From JBEKIK01 sp050013075 (GTDB taxonomy: Bacteria > Planctomycetota > Planctomycetia > Pirellulales > Thermoguttaceae), in NCBI GenBank assembly GCA_050013075.1, contig JBEKFZ010000007.1, forward strand, positions 1-64,000: DNA of 64,000 bases. The letters are read 5' to 3'. Positions 17,497-26,374 of the stretch are shown here, piece by piece; within the stretch, counting starts at the first letter, position 1; each line of letters opens with the position of its first letter. A program made the translations under genes and the position numbers. The notes under the pieces were generated by a model. The model worked only from the letters and a program-made list of their open reading frames with translations. It was not told the DNA's origin and did no database searches.

Positions 17497-18975
17497 CTAT
17501 TTCCCGGCTTGTTCCATGTACAGGCGATATTGTTTGTCTAATTCGCCGTAGTCGGTTCCGGTGAGTTGGGCGAGGGTGTCGGGACCGTCGCGGCCGGTGT
17601 AGATTGCTGTAAGATAAGACACCAAGGCGTCGCGATAACGGCCGTGGTCGTAATGGATCAGAAAATTCGTCAGCCCCGCGGACTGGCTATAGAGCGTGGC
17701 GATTTTCGGGTCGTTTTGCAGCTTTTCCATGCCGTAGCCGGTCAGTTGCTCCAGGGGCACATAGAAACCGTCGTGCAGCAGCCGGTATCGGGCGGCGACC
17801 ATGCGCTGGTCGTCGAAACCGCCCAGCACGTAATAGCCGTCCTCCTTTTTGAGCGATTCCATGTACATGGCGATGCCTTCGATGACCCAAAAATTGCCGT
17901 TTTGTCCGACGTTGGGGGCCACCTTGCGCGATTCGTGGAATAATTGGTGCGTGGCTTCGTGGTAGATGGTCCGATCATCGCTGTCTTTGCCGGCAAAAAA
18001 GTAGGCGGTTCGCGTGGAATCGAAATATAGGCCCACGGAGATTCCGATGTTCGGCATTGCCGGCTGGAGGGTGCGGATGTATTCTTCATGATCGCGGAAG
18101 CAGACCACTTTAAGCTGTATCGGCGCTGCGTGTTGGATTCTGGCCCGGCCCTCGAACAGCGCGGTTACGTCGGCTTCGGAGGCGAAGTAACGGATGAACA
18201 TCTGCTCCCAAAGGCGATACAAGTCTTCGAGTTTCAATCCCAGCGCTACTCCCGCCTCGATGCCGTGGTTCGTGCGGATGGAATAATGTTCGGTTTCGAT
18301 GACCCAGCCGGAATCGATCTCTCCGTGGCGCCGGGCGTCTTCCGCGGCGGTGATCCACTTGCCGTCAAAATAGCGATTGCCGTCTTCGTAGCGGCGCACT
18401 TGGGACTTCAACAGCCAGCCGAACTTGTCGTTCCACACCATGCCCGAGTGGAGTTTTTTCACCTCGTATATCGTGTGCCATTGGTTTTGATACTTTTGAT
18501 AACCCAGCAGGCGGCGCAGGGATTCGTTGTCCGGATTGGCGCGGATAGCCTCCAGAACCAGGTCCATGGCCAATCCGGCGTGGTGGGTACGCATCGCGTG
18601 CCGGGCCAGATCGTAAAGCGCGGCGGCCTGATCGCTCCGTAACTTGTTAAGCCGCGAGTTCCACTCGACAACGTCCTTCGAGGCGTCCTCGGGCAGTTTG
18701 GCCGGGCCGGTATCGACGGGCAAAACGGGAAGGTAAAACTTCAGCGGATCGTGCGGGCCAAGCACGGCCAGAGTTTGACGCGCCTGTTCCTTCAGCCCCT
18801 TTTCTTCGCACCAAACGGCCAACTGCTTTAAGTCATCGGCATATTTTGCCTGTAAACTCTGCGCGGCGCGTTGCTGTTCCTCCTCGGCGGCAGGGCAATT
18901 CGATCCGATCAACATCGAGACGGCCGAACACGCGATTAACAAAGTGCAAATTACGGATCGACTAAGACGAGGCAT
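17497..18975 (-). CDS. DUF1570 protein with HEXXH motif, exported
   Basis: About 492 residues from the ATG at 18975. The frame opens earlier (19050), but that part is not signal-like. The leader RSVICTLLIACSAVSMLIG contains a lipobox-like LIAC, so it is either a lipoprotein or cleaved later near NCPAA. A helical repeat region follows. The C-terminal half carries YHEATHQLFHE (HEATH about 339-343) and, about 28 residues further, WVIEGIAMYMES, the arrangement of a gluzincin-type zinc peptidase (HEXXH plus downstream Glu). DUF1570 proteins are frequent in planctomycetes; protease activity is predicted, not shown. Confidence 0.8.
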   Translation of the reverse strand: MPRLSRSVICTLLIACSAVSMLIGSNCPAAEEEQQRAAQSLQAKYADDLKQLAVWCEEKGLKEQARQTLAVLGPHDPLKFYLPVLPVDTGPAKLPEDASKDVVEWNSRLNKLRSDQAAALYDLARHAMRTHHAGLAMDLVLEAIRANPDNESLRRLLGYQKYQNQWHTIYEVKKLHSGMVWNDKFGWLLKSQVRRYEDGNRYFDGKWITAAEDARRHGEIDSGWVIETEHYSIRTNHGIEAGVALGLKLEDLYRLWEQMFIRYFASEADVTALFEGRARIQHAAPIQLKVVCFRDHEEYIRTLQPAMPNIGISVGLYFDSTRTAYFFAGKDSDDRTIYHEATHQLFHESRKVAPNVGQNGNFWVIEGIAMYMESLKKEDGYYVLGGFDDQRMVAARYRLLHDGFYVPLEQLTGYGMEKLQNDPKIATLYSQSAGLTNFLIHYDHGRYRDALVSYLTAIYTGRDGPDTLAQLTGTDYGELDKQYRLYMEQAGK

Positions 18976-19030
18976 AAACCAAATAAATCGCAGTTGTAAC
19001 GGCGGAAATTTCGTTAAAGATACTGTTCCG

Positions 19031-19054
19031 TTTAGCCCCGGTGCTTGCACCGGG
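19031..19054. repeat. TTTAGCCCCGGTGC palindrome
   Basis: CCCGGTGC-TT-GCACCGGG with the leading TTTAGC, upstream of the DUF1570 gene. It differs from the copy at 124-141 by compensating base changes in both arms, which points to conservation of the hairpin. Confidence 0.75.
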
Positions 19055-19127
19055 CGTTCTCTTTATATTGTACCATGCTATCCGCAAGAAAGGCAAAATG
19101 TTCGGAATATGGAGTTTTTTAAAGGTG

Positions 19128-19206
19128 AGACAGGGTTCAGGGGCCAGGGTTCAGAATTTATGGTTTTGGGTTTGATCTTATGGTGGATTTCTGAACCCTG
19201 AACCCT
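19128..19206. repeat. CAGGGTT heptamers as an inverted pair
   Basis: CAGGGTTCAGGGGCCAGGGTTCAG (four 7-bp units) on the left is followed about 50 bp later by TGAACCCTGAACCCTGCC, the reverse complement. Together they form a potential long hairpin behind the stop codon of the epimerase gene. Confidence 0.8.
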
Positions 19207-19211
19207 GCCAC

Positions 19212-20210
19212 CTATTGCTTGTCGAATGCGGCGTCGAAGGCGACTCGGCTTGGCTCGAAATCGATTTTTTTCACGAAATCGCAGGCCTCTTTCGCGCCCT
19301 GGTCGCGGTCCATGCCGCTGTCTTCCCATTCCACCGAGAGCGGGCCGGCATAGCCGACGTGGTTTAATGCGCGGATGATTTCCTCGAAATTCACCCCGCC
19401 CCGGCCCAGCGACCGGAAATCCCAGCCGCGCTTCGGATCGCCGAAGTTCAGATGGCTGGAAAGTATTCCGCTTTGCCCGTTGAGCGTCACAATCACGTCT
19501 TTCATGTGTACGTGATAAATCCGGTCGGGCAGCGCGCGGATGAATTCCACCGGATCGACGCCTTGCCACTGCAAATGGCTGGGATCGAAATTGAAACCGA
19601 ATTCCTCGCGGCGGTCGATCGCTTCCAACGCCCGCTGGGCAGTATAAAGATCGAAAGCGATCTCCGTGGGATGCACTTCCAGGGCGAATTTCACGCCGCA
19701 CTCGCCGAATGTGTCCAAAATCGGATTGAAACGGTCGGCGAAAAGCTTGAAACCGTCGTCGATCATCTGCGGCGGCACCGGCGGGAAAGAATAAAGCAAA
19801 TGCCAGATACTCGAACCCGTGAAACCGTTGACCACTTCCACGCCGAGTTTTTGCGCGGCCCGGGCGGTGTTTTTCAGTTCCTCGGCCGCTCGGGCGTTTA
19901 CGCCCGTCGGATCGCCGTCGCCCCAGACGTAATCGGGCAGTATGGCCTTGTGCCTCTCGTCGATGTTGTCCAGCACGGCCTGGCCGGCCAGGTGGGCGCT
20001 GATGGCGAACACCTGCATGTTGTTCTTTTCCAATAGGTCCCGTTTTTTGGCGCAATAACTGTTGTCTTCCAGGGCCTTTTTCACCTCGAAATGATCGCCC
20101 CAGCAGGCCAATTCCAGGCCGTCGTAACCAAATCCCTTGCACTTGCGGGCCAAATCGGCCAAGGGCAAATCGGCCCACTGGCCGGTGAACATCGTTATCG
20201 GTCGTGCCAT
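19212..20210 (-). CDS. Sugar phosphate isomerase/epimerase (xylose isomerase-like TIM barrel)
   Basis: A 332-residue soluble protein of the AP-endonuclease-2 / xylose-isomerase-like barrel superfamily. Metal-ligand-like strands are visible: [30 protein letters not shown] and [13 protein letters not shown]. The fold and length fit the IolE/IolI/YcjR-like group, whose members isomerise or epimerise sugars and inositol derivatives. The substrate cannot be read from sequence; the inositol-3-phosphate synthase 10 kb away is not linked enough to argue for inositol. Confidence 0.88.
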   Translation of the reverse strand: MARPITMFTGQWADLPLADLARKCKGFGYDGLELACWGDHFEVKKALEDNSYCAKKRDLLEKNNMQVFAISAHLAGQAVLDNIDERHKAILPDYVWGDGDPTGVNARAAEELKNTARAAQKLGVEVVNGFTGSSIWHLLYSFPPVPPQMIDDGFKLFADRFNPILDTFGECGVKFALEVHPTEIAFDLYTAQRALEAIDRREEFGFNFDPSHLQWQGVDPVEFIRALPDRIYHVHMKDVIVTLNGQSGILSSHLNFGDPKRGWDFRSLGRGGVNFEEIIRALNHVGYAGPLSVEWEDSGMDRDQGAKEACDFVKKIDFEPSRVAFDAAFDKQ

Positions 20211-20527
20211 GACAAACTCCTCCTCTGCATATATGCGGTCAACTGCCGATCGTTATTTTGACAAATTTTCTCATTAGGGGATAGGGGTGAAGAACCGGGA
20301 ACCGGGGAATATCACAAAGCATGAATGTCGATTGCCGAATAAAACCGCTTGCGGTTTCGCAACATAAACTATGCTATAATTTCCCTAGATTCACTATTCA
20401 GATCTTTGATTTACCATTCAGAGTCTTGATTTACCATTCAGAGCCGGACCGTGTCGGTCCGGTTTAACCGCGAAGTGCCCGGGCCGACACGGCCCGGCTC
20501 TGCCAATCCTTAATTCCTAATACACAA
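20211..20527. other. Divergent intergenic region rich in repeats
   Basis: Between the epimerase gene (minus) and the secreted protein gene (plus). It holds TAGGGGATAGGGG and GAACCGGGAACCGG units, a GAAACCGC palindrome copy (20341-20360), and a direct repeat of TTGATTTACCATTCAGA (about 23-bp period, near 20407-20443). A compound palindrome follows (20439-20502). Promoters for both genes must lie here, but none stands out. Confidence 0.65.
20439..20502. repeat. CAGAGCCGG...CCGGCTCTG compound palindrome
   Basis: About 60 bp with outer arms AGAGCCGG / CCGGCTCT and two inner hairpins (CCGGACCGTGTCGGTCCGG and CCGGGCCGACACGGCCCGG). The family has two more copies, 13964-14012 and 36081-36136. The arms change in a compensated way between copies (GGACC/GGTCC against GGGCC/GGCCC). 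Confidence 0.8.
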
Positions 20528-21568
20528 ATGCACATTCACCGTTTTCTGATTCTGACGGCATTGATGATTTTTTTATTGTCCGCGGGTTCGGCAAGAACCG
20601 AGGCGGCCGGGCAGGTGCGGTTGGAGTTGGTGGGCGACGCCCGGGGCACGGCCCTCAGCTTTCAGGACTGGGGACAAACCCTGGACGGCGCTGGAATCAA
20701 AAACGTCCGCCTCCGCACTGGTACGGAAACCGACAAGGTGGGCATCGAAATCCAGGGCACGGCCGACCGTCCGCTGTACATTGTCACCGGCCGAGTAGTT
20801 TCAGGCGATGAACTGTTGCTGCCCGGCGCACGGTTCAAACGCGGCGACATGAAGCGGCTCGCCCAATGGCTGGACGATCTGGCCCAAAACGGCCCGTCCG
20901 ACAAACGGCCGAAACTCGTCGCCTTCGGCCTGACGGCCGTGCAATTCGAGCAGGTCAAAAAAAACCTGGCCGCGCCGGTTGGTTTTAGCACCCTGGGACT
21001 TTCGCGCCGCGAGGCGGTGGAAAAGATCGCCCGAAAAATGTCATTTAGCGTTAAATTTGAAAACGATTTTAAAGAGTCCTTGGGCAACGATAAAGTGGAA
21101 GATGAACTCAGCGGCCTGAGTGCCGGCACGGCGATTGCCTGCCTGCTGCAGCCGGCCGGTTTTTGTTTAGTGCCGCAAGCGATGGGCAATCAAATAAAAT
21201 ACGCCGTGCTCAAAGCCCAGCCCAATATCAAGGAATTCTGGCCCGTGGGCCGGGTGCCGGAAAGCCCGATTCCGGAGGTTCTGCCCGGTTTGTTCGAGTT
21301 TCTCAGCGTGAACGTACAAAACGTTTCCGCCGCCAAGGTTTTGGAGGCGGTGGGCAAACGCCTGAAAACGCCGGTCCTGTACGATCGCGCTGCCCTGGCC
21401 AAATACAAAATCGATCCGATCAAGGCCATGGTCTCATTCCCACGCAAACACACGAACTACAGCATGGCTTTAGGAAGAATGCTCTTTCCCGCCGGCCTGC
21501 AATTCGAGGTCCGCACGGACGAAGCGGGCACGGCGTTTTTGTGGGTCTTCACAGTAAAACCGCTATGA
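20528..21568 (+). CDS. Secreted protein of unknown function, STN-like segments
   Basis: A 346-residue protein with a clear signal peptide (hydrophobic about 5-20, cleavage near TEAAG). Two segments resemble the helix-strand pattern of STN units: LSRREAVEKIARKMSFSVKF with GTAIACLLQPAGFCLVPQ, and SAAKVLEAVGKRLKTPVLYD with the final MALGRMLFPAGLQFEV. It thus resembles the STN protein at 15208-16341 in type but not in sequence. It is transcribed alone and divergently from the epimerase gene. I do not recognise a named family with certainty. Confidence 0.75.
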   Translation: MHIHRFLILTALMIFLLSAGSARTEAAGQVRLELVGDARGTALSFQDWGQTLDGAGIKNVRLRTGTETDKVGIEIQGTADRPLYIVTGRVVSGDELLLPGARFKRGDMKRLAQWLDDLAQNGPSDKRPKLVAFGLTAVQFEQVKKNLAAPVGFSTLGLSRREAVEKIARKMSFSVKFENDFKESLGNDKVEDELSGLSAGTAIACLLQPAGFCLVPQAMGNQIKYAVLKAQPNIKEFWPVGRVPESPIPEVLPGLFEFLSVNVQNVSAAKVLEAVGKRLKTPVLYDRAALAKYKIDPIKAMVSFPRKHTNYSMALGRMLFPAGLQFEVRTDEAGTAFLWVFTVKPL

Positions 21569-21666
21569 AGGAAAGATGCGGGTGATGGTAGAAGTCTTGT
21601 AAATATGGCATATCGGAGTAGAATAAACTTGAGGCAATCAATAGGTTGTTTGTAAGGATTAAATTC

Positions 21667-21927
21667 ATGCCGGAAATAAGCCGTTTTTTCGGAATTATTA
21701 TTCGGATGTTTTTCAACGATCACGCCCCACCCCATTTTCATGCGTTTTATGGAGATGACGAAATAGAAATAGGAATTACACCTGTAATGATAATTAGCGG
21801 ATATTTACCACCAAGAGTATTGTCTTTGGCCGTGGAATGGGCAGTGCAACATGATAAGGAATTGATGGATAATTGGGAGCGATTACATACCGATCAGCCG
21901 CCACAAAAAATAGCTCCATTAAAATAA
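21667..21927 (+). CDS. DUF4160 domain protein
   Basis: An 86-residue protein with the DUF4160 signature: MPEISRFFGIIIRMFFNDH, then HAPPHFHAFYG, then LPPRVLSLAVEWAVQH. The ATG at 21667 is preceded by AAGGATT at a suitable distance; the seven codons before it lack the family start. The next gene is DUF2442, the usual neighbour, often considered a two-gene accessory module of toxin-antitoxin type, though no activity is established. Its base composition is more AT-rich than the surrounding genes. Confidence 0.88.
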   Translation: MPEISRFFGIIIRMFFNDHAPPHFHAFYGDDEIEIGITPVMIISGYLPPRVLSLAVEWAVQHDKELMDNWERLHTDQPPQKIAPLK

Positions 21928-21959
21928 TTTATTCCATATAAATTAGGATCGGAGAAAAG

Positions 21960-22229
21960 ATGTTACCAAGAGTTGTATCTGTAAAACCCCTGAAAAATTA
22001 CACAGTGGAATTAACCTTTACCGACGGTCTTTGCGCACCTGTGGATTTAAGCAAATGGATCGTCGGCCACGGTGGCGTATTTGCGCCGTTACAAGATGAG
22101 AATTACTTCTGCCAGGTAAAGGTCGATCCCGATGCTAAAACGATATTTTGGCCTAACGGCGTAGATTTCTGCCCCGATGTGCTCTATGCCGAAGCTGCGG
22201 GAAAAAGCATTACGCAAGAGGTTTACTGA
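21960..22229 (+). CDS. DUF2442 domain protein
   Basis: An 89-residue protein of the DUF2442 type (PRVVSVKPLKNYTVELTFTDG ... TIFWPNGVDFCPDVLY; the family usually has a W-P-N-G-x-D core). GGAGAAAAG immediately precedes the ATG, a good ribosome binding site. It follows the DUF4160 gene by 32 bp, so the pair is probably one transcript. The family has been discussed as DNA-binding or antitoxin-like because of its frequent pairing; this is inference. Confidence 0.88.
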   Translation: MLPRVVSVKPLKNYTVELTFTDGLCAPVDLSKWIVGHGGVFAPLQDENYFCQVKVDPDAKTIFWPNGVDFCPDVLYAEAAGKSITQEVY

Positions 22230-22405
22230 AAGCCCACATGTATGCTGGGTAATTAGCTTCGATATAAAACAATATTTGCAATTAGTTTTCTATACTGATG
22301 TAAAACTTCCATCTTATAGGGACATTTGACATATATCCAATTCATCTTGGGATTTGTCAATAATCGAACCTTACAATTGAACAAAGTTTAATTAGGAGAA
22401 TCAGT

Positions 22406-22834
22406 ATGAACTGGGCAGTATTTTGGAGTGCTTTTCTAGGTTCGGGACTAGGAATCGTGGTTGTTGGATACCTGGCAAGAACTCTATTGGAGCACTGGCT
22501 TAATATTGATAGATCCAAACAAGAAGAACAAAGGCAATTACTTCAAAAGCGTAGGAAATCTAATACCGTGGTAGTGGATATTCTTTCTGAATGGCTGCGC
22601 TCAGCATATATTAAACCTTTTACAAATGAAGATCGATGGCGATTGCAGACAACATATTGGAAAAACATTTTATGGTTAGACAAAGAACTTCTTGATATTC
22701 TTTTACCTAGATTAGCCAATGCCAAAAATGCCCTTCCGACAAAAGAAGTGATTGTACAAGCCAGAAAATTATTACATGGCTTATCTAAAGCAGATATTAA
22801 ATCAGAACAATTAAATAGCTGGGACCCTGAATAG
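22406..22834 (+). CDS. Small membrane protein of unknown function
   Basis: A 142-residue protein with one N-terminal membrane helix (about 6-26, WAVFWSAFLGSGLGIVVVGYL) and a charged, helical cytoplasmic part (DRSKQEEQRQLLQKRRKS). Strong start context: TTAGGAGAATCAGT before ATG. The gene is AT-rich with many lysine and asparagine codons, unlike the genes on both sides, so together with DUF4160/DUF2442 it forms a compositional islet. No family recognised. Confidence 0.7.
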   Translation: MNWAVFWSAFLGSGLGIVVVGYLARTLLEHWLNIDRSKQEEQRQLLQKRRKSNTVVVDILSEWLRSAYIKPFTNEDRWRLQTTYWKNILWLDKELLDILLPRLANAKNALPTKEVIVQARKLLHGLSKADIKSEQLNSWDPE

Positions 22835-22931
22835 ATTTAGTAAGATATCAATTCTGTGAAAATCAAATACAACTCAAAACCGCGACCAACGGTCACAGTT
22901 TTATGTATATCCCGATTCCATATCCATTCGC

Positions 22932-24725
22932 TCACAGAAGCCCGTCCAGTTCTTCCACCAAATTGCCAAATTGCGTCAGTGCGGTATCGACGGCTGCGGG
23001 TTGTTCCATATCCACGCCAGCGTCACGCAAGAGGTCCAGAGGGTCTTTCGAGCAGCCGGATTTGAGGAAGTTTAGGTAGGCGTCGAGTTCTTTTTTTCCG
23101 CCGTTTAAAACGCGGCCGGCCAGGGCGATGGCGGCCGACATGCCGGTGGCGTATTTGTAGACGTAAAACGCCCGATAGAAGTGCGGAATCCGCAGACATT
23201 CCAGGCTGAGTTCCGCGTCGAGGGTGAAATCAGGGCCGAAATATAATTTGAGCAATTGGCCGTAGATTTCCCGGCATTTATCGAGCGTCAGCGGCTCGCC
23301 GGATTCGACCGAATGGTGGGCGATCTTCTCGAATTCGGCGAACATCGTCTGCCGGATGATCGTGCCGCGCATGGCGTCGATCTGGCGGTTGACTAAAAAC
23401 GCCCTTTCCTGATCGTCGCGTGCGCGATCGAGCAGATATCGACTGAGCAATTGCTCGTTAAAGGTGCTGGCCACCTCGGCCACGAAGATCACATAGTTGT
23501 AGTAAATGTAGGGTTGATTTTTGGCCGAAAGATAGCTGTGCATCGAGTGCCCGGCCTCGTGGGCCAGCGTGAAAACGTGATCCAGCACGTCGGGCTGATA
23601 ATTCATGAGAATGTAAGGATTGCCGTCGTAGGAACCGCTGCTGAATGCGCCGCTTTGCTTGCCGCGATTTTCGTACCGGTCGCACCAGCGGCCGGCGAGT
23701 CCCTTTTCCAACGCGCCGCAGTAGTCGCCGCCCAAGGGTTCCAATGCGGCAATGACGGTCTGGACGGCCTCGTTCCAGTTTCGCCGGGTTTGTAGATCGG
23801 CAAGGATCGGCACATAAGTGTCGTAATGATGGATATCGCTAAGCTGCATTTTCCGCCGCCGCAGGTTGTAGTAACGATACACCGCCGGCAGATGGCGATG
23901 GACTGAGTCGATGAGGTTGTCGTAGACCGCAAGGGGCATGCGGTCGGGAAACAAGGCCCCTTCCAATGCACTTGGATAGTTCCTTGCCCTGGCGTAATAA
24001 ATGTCGCGCTGGATAGAGGCCGCCAGCGAGGCTGCCAAGGCGTGTTGATGGTCGGCAAACACGCGATAGTATTGGTGGAACGCCGCTTTGCGCACGTTCC
24101 GCCTGGGCGAGTGCAGAAGCGTGCTGAACGTGGCGTGACTGAGCTCGATTAATTGTCCCTTGTCGTTGCGGATCGGGCCGAATTTCAGATCGGCGTCGGT
24201 CAGTTGGCGGAAAATCTGCGATGCGGCCTGCGACATCTCGGTTTGCAGGGCCAGCAGATGTTCTTCCTTTTTGCCCAGCGTATGCGGCCTGAATCGCAGC
24301 AGCCGCTCAAGGAGCAATCGATATTGATTCAGGCAAGGGTCGGCCAGAAAATGTTTCATCCTGGCCGTGGGAATGGCGAGGATTTCGGGCCGGATGTAAC
24401 TGGCGGCCTCGGCGGCCCGACCGGCGGCGTGCATGTATCGGCCTTGCATCCGCTGATATTTACTCTCGGCCGTATCCTCGGCGGTTTTCAGAAAGGCGTA
24501 ATTGCCCAGCCGTTCGCTCGCGCGGTCGAACTCCTCGCCGAATTGCAAACATTCGGCCAGCGTGCCCGGGCTTTCGGCCAGTTTGCCTTGGAATTGCGAA
24601 TAATCGGCGATCCGCTTTTCCCAGGCTAAAAAGGCCTTTTCCCAAGCTCGGTCGCCGGAAAACAGGCTACCCAGGTCCCAGGTGTCGGAAATTTTGATTT
24701 TGTTGCGCGGGAGAAGACGTTTCAT
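22932..24725 (-). CDS. pepF: Oligoendopeptidase F family zinc peptidase (M3)
   Basis: 597 residues from the ATG at 24725, matching the usual length of about 600. The zinc motif is HEAGH (389-393) in the context LAHEAGHSMHSYLS, and the M3 hallmark FEKIAHH and YGQLLKLYFG follow. It is cytoplasmic and degrades oligopeptides. The frame continues 46 codons upstream, but that extension is translated intergenic heptamer repeat, so I exclude it. The bases before the chosen ATG (CATCCTTCATCTTTACCT) contain no Shine-Dalgarno. Confidence 0.92.
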   Translation of the reverse strand: MKRLLPRNKIKISDTWDLGSLFSGDRAWEKAFLAWEKRIADYSQFQGKLAESPGTLAECLQFGEEFDRASERLGNYAFLKTAEDTAESKYQRMQGRYMHAAGRAAEAASYIRPEILAIPTARMKHFLADPCLNQYRLLLERLLRFRPHTLGKKEEHLLALQTEMSQAASQIFRQLTDADLKFGPIRNDKGQLIELSHATFSTLLHSPRRNVRKAAFHQYYRVFADHQHALAASLAASIQRDIYYARARNYPSALEGALFPDRMPLAVYDNLIDSVHRHLPAVYRYYNLRRRKMQLSDIHHYDTYVPILADLQTRRNWNEAVQTVIAALEPLGGDYCGALEKGLAGRWCDRYENRGKQSGAFSSGSYDGNPYILMNYQPDVLDHVFTLAHEAGHSMHSYLSAKNQPYIYYNYVIFVAEVASTFNEQLLSRYLLDRARDDQERAFLVNRQIDAMRGTIIRQTMFAEFEKIAHHSVESGEPLTLDKCREIYGQLLKLYFGPDFTLDAELSLECLRIPHFYRAFYVYKYATGMSAAIALAGRVLNGGKKELDAYLNFLKSGCSKDPLDLLRDAGVDMEQPAAVDTALTQFGNLVEELDGLL

Positions 24726-24784
24726 AGGTAAAGATGAAGGATGAAGGATGAATGATGAAATAAAGCGGACAGAGGATAAGGGGT

Positions 24785-24943
24785 GAGTTGCGTATGTTAT
24801 ATGGTAGGTTGTAGATGGTAGGTGGAGAGTGGGCGCTGGACGTTGGGCAGTGCGAAACCGCAAGCGGTTTTAGTTGCTTATTCATTATTTAGTGTTCATT
24901 ATTTCATTCATCCTTCATCCTTCATCCCTCATCCTTCATCCTT
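24785..24943. repeat. Composite: GGTAGGT/GGGCAGT heptamers, palindrome, CATCCTT array
   Basis: The stretch 24794-24852 can be written as consecutive 7-bp units (GGTAGGT, TGTAGAT, GGTAGGT, GGAGAGT, GGGCGCT, GGACGTT, GGGCAGT). The palindrome follows at 24854-24871, then an AT-rich spacer, then five CATCCTT-type units (24905-24943). The array stops just before the FabH stop codon. Confidence 0.9.
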
Positions 24944-24949
24944 GTTTTA

Positions 24950-25921
24950 TCACCAGCGCAAAAGCACCGTGCCCCAGGCCAATCCTGCTCCGAATCCGCT
25001 CAGCAGGATGCGATCGCCGCGGCGGATGCGGCCTTCGCTATAGGCCTCGTCCAAGGCCAAGGGAATACTGGCCGACGAGGTGTTGCCGTAGCGATCCAGG
25101 TTGCTGACGACTTTGCGGGAATCGATGCCCAGGTCGGCGACGGCCGAATCGATAATTCGCATGTTTGCCTGATGAAAAATCACCAGATCCAAGTCTTCGA
25201 TCGTCATGCCGGCGTGTTTCAGGACTTCTTTAGTGGTTTCGCGGAGCATTTTTACGGACCATTTAAAAATCGGCCGGCCTTCCATGCGCATATATTGGTC
25301 CGCGTTGTTTTCGGCCGAGGCGGAGAATGGCCGACGCGAGCCGCCCATCGGCCGGTTGAGCAAGTCCACTGCGGAGCCGTCCGAACCGACGGCGTATGCC
25401 AGCAAGCCTTGATTGTCGTCGCCCGGGGCCAAGAGGACCGCGCCGGCCGCGTCGCCAAACAAAGGATAGGTTTGCTTATCGGCTGGATTCAGCACGCGCG
25501 AAGTGCAGTCGGCCCCTATTACCAGCGCCAGACGGCTGCAACCGGTCGCCACATACTGCGCGCCTGTAATCATCGCAAAAATGAAACTGGCGCAGGCAGC
25601 TTGAAGATCGAACGCCGGGGCGCTGAGTCCGAGTTTGTCTTGCACCGTCGAGGCCGTGGCCGGCATGAGCATATCGGGCGTGTAAGTGCCCAGCAGCACC
25701 AGGTCGATGTCGCCGGGATCGACGCCGGAGCGTTCGATGCACCGCCGGGAGGCCTCGATAGCCAAGTCGCTGGTGGCCATTTCCGGCGGGGCATGGCGCC
25801 GTTGGACAATGCCCGTGCGCTGCAAGATCCACTCGGCATTGTAACCCAACGCCGCCAGATCATCGTTATGAACGCGGTTTTCCGGCACGCTGCTGCCGAT
25901 ACCGACGACTTGGACGCCCAT
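24950..25921 (-). CDS. fabH: Beta-ketoacyl-ACP synthase III
   Basis: 323 residues from the ATG at 25921, matching the family length. The catalytic triad is visible: Cys110 (LQAACASFIFA), His250 (IFHQANMR) and Asn280 (YGNTSSASIP), with the terminal LSGFGAGLAWGTVLLRW. It condenses acetyl-CoA or another primer with malonyl-ACP to start fatty acid synthesis, although it could serve a secondary pathway because it stands apart from other fab genes. The ATG at 25921 has GGGAG 4 nt upstream; an in-frame ATG at 25990 with GGGGAAG is the alternative and would add 23 residues. Confidence 0.92.
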   Translation of the reverse strand: MGVQVVGIGSSVPENRVHNDDLAALGYNAEWILQRTGIVQRRHAPPEMATSDLAIEASRRCIERSGVDPGDIDLVLLGTYTPDMLMPATASTVQDKLGLSAPAFDLQAACASFIFAMITGAQYVATGCSRLALVIGADCTSRVLNPADKQTYPLFGDAAGAVLLAPGDDNQGLLAYAVGSDGSAVDLLNRPMGGSRRPFSASAENNADQYMRMEGRPIFKWSVKMLRETTKEVLKHAGMTIEDLDLVIFHQANMRIIDSAVADLGIDSRKVVSNLDRYGNTSSASIPLALDEAYSEGRIRRGDRILLSGFGAGLAWGTVLLRW

Positions 25922-26374
25922 TAGACTCCCGATCCGAGAGCGTTTGGTGGAAATGGCGTTTCCCTCGGGTCGGGCGGGTTCGTTTTCCATAATGGTGCTT
26001 CCCCAAGTATCAAGAGACATAAGCCTATGGATTTCTATACGGATTCTCAAGGGCAAGGGGAAATGAACCGGGCTTTATCCCCCCGATTGGGAAACCAGGC
26101 TACTTGTTTTTGCGGTTTTTGGAAGCAAATTTTCCCAGATTGGCGGTATGAATACATTGAAGAGGTTAATGTTCGTGGCCTCAAATAGCGCCATTTTCCT
26201 CATGATGCCCACATTTACTAATTGTCATGTTTTAGCAATGTGCAATCATCGTGAATTGTACAAAAAAAATCTCAAATACGCAACTCGGGGGGTGCAATGT
26301 GTGTAATCTATCGGTTATGTTGATGGTTTAAGCAACTTCTATTCCACAAGATTAAAAAGTATTCGATTTTGTTT
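25922..26374. other. Divergent intergenic region
   Basis: About 450 bp between fabH (minus) and the NRDE gene (plus), of which the first 70 or so could be an N-terminal extension of fabH. It is relatively AT-rich and contains no heptamer arrays or palindrome copies. I see no convincing ORF, hairpin terminator or consensus promoter. Confidence 0.55.
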
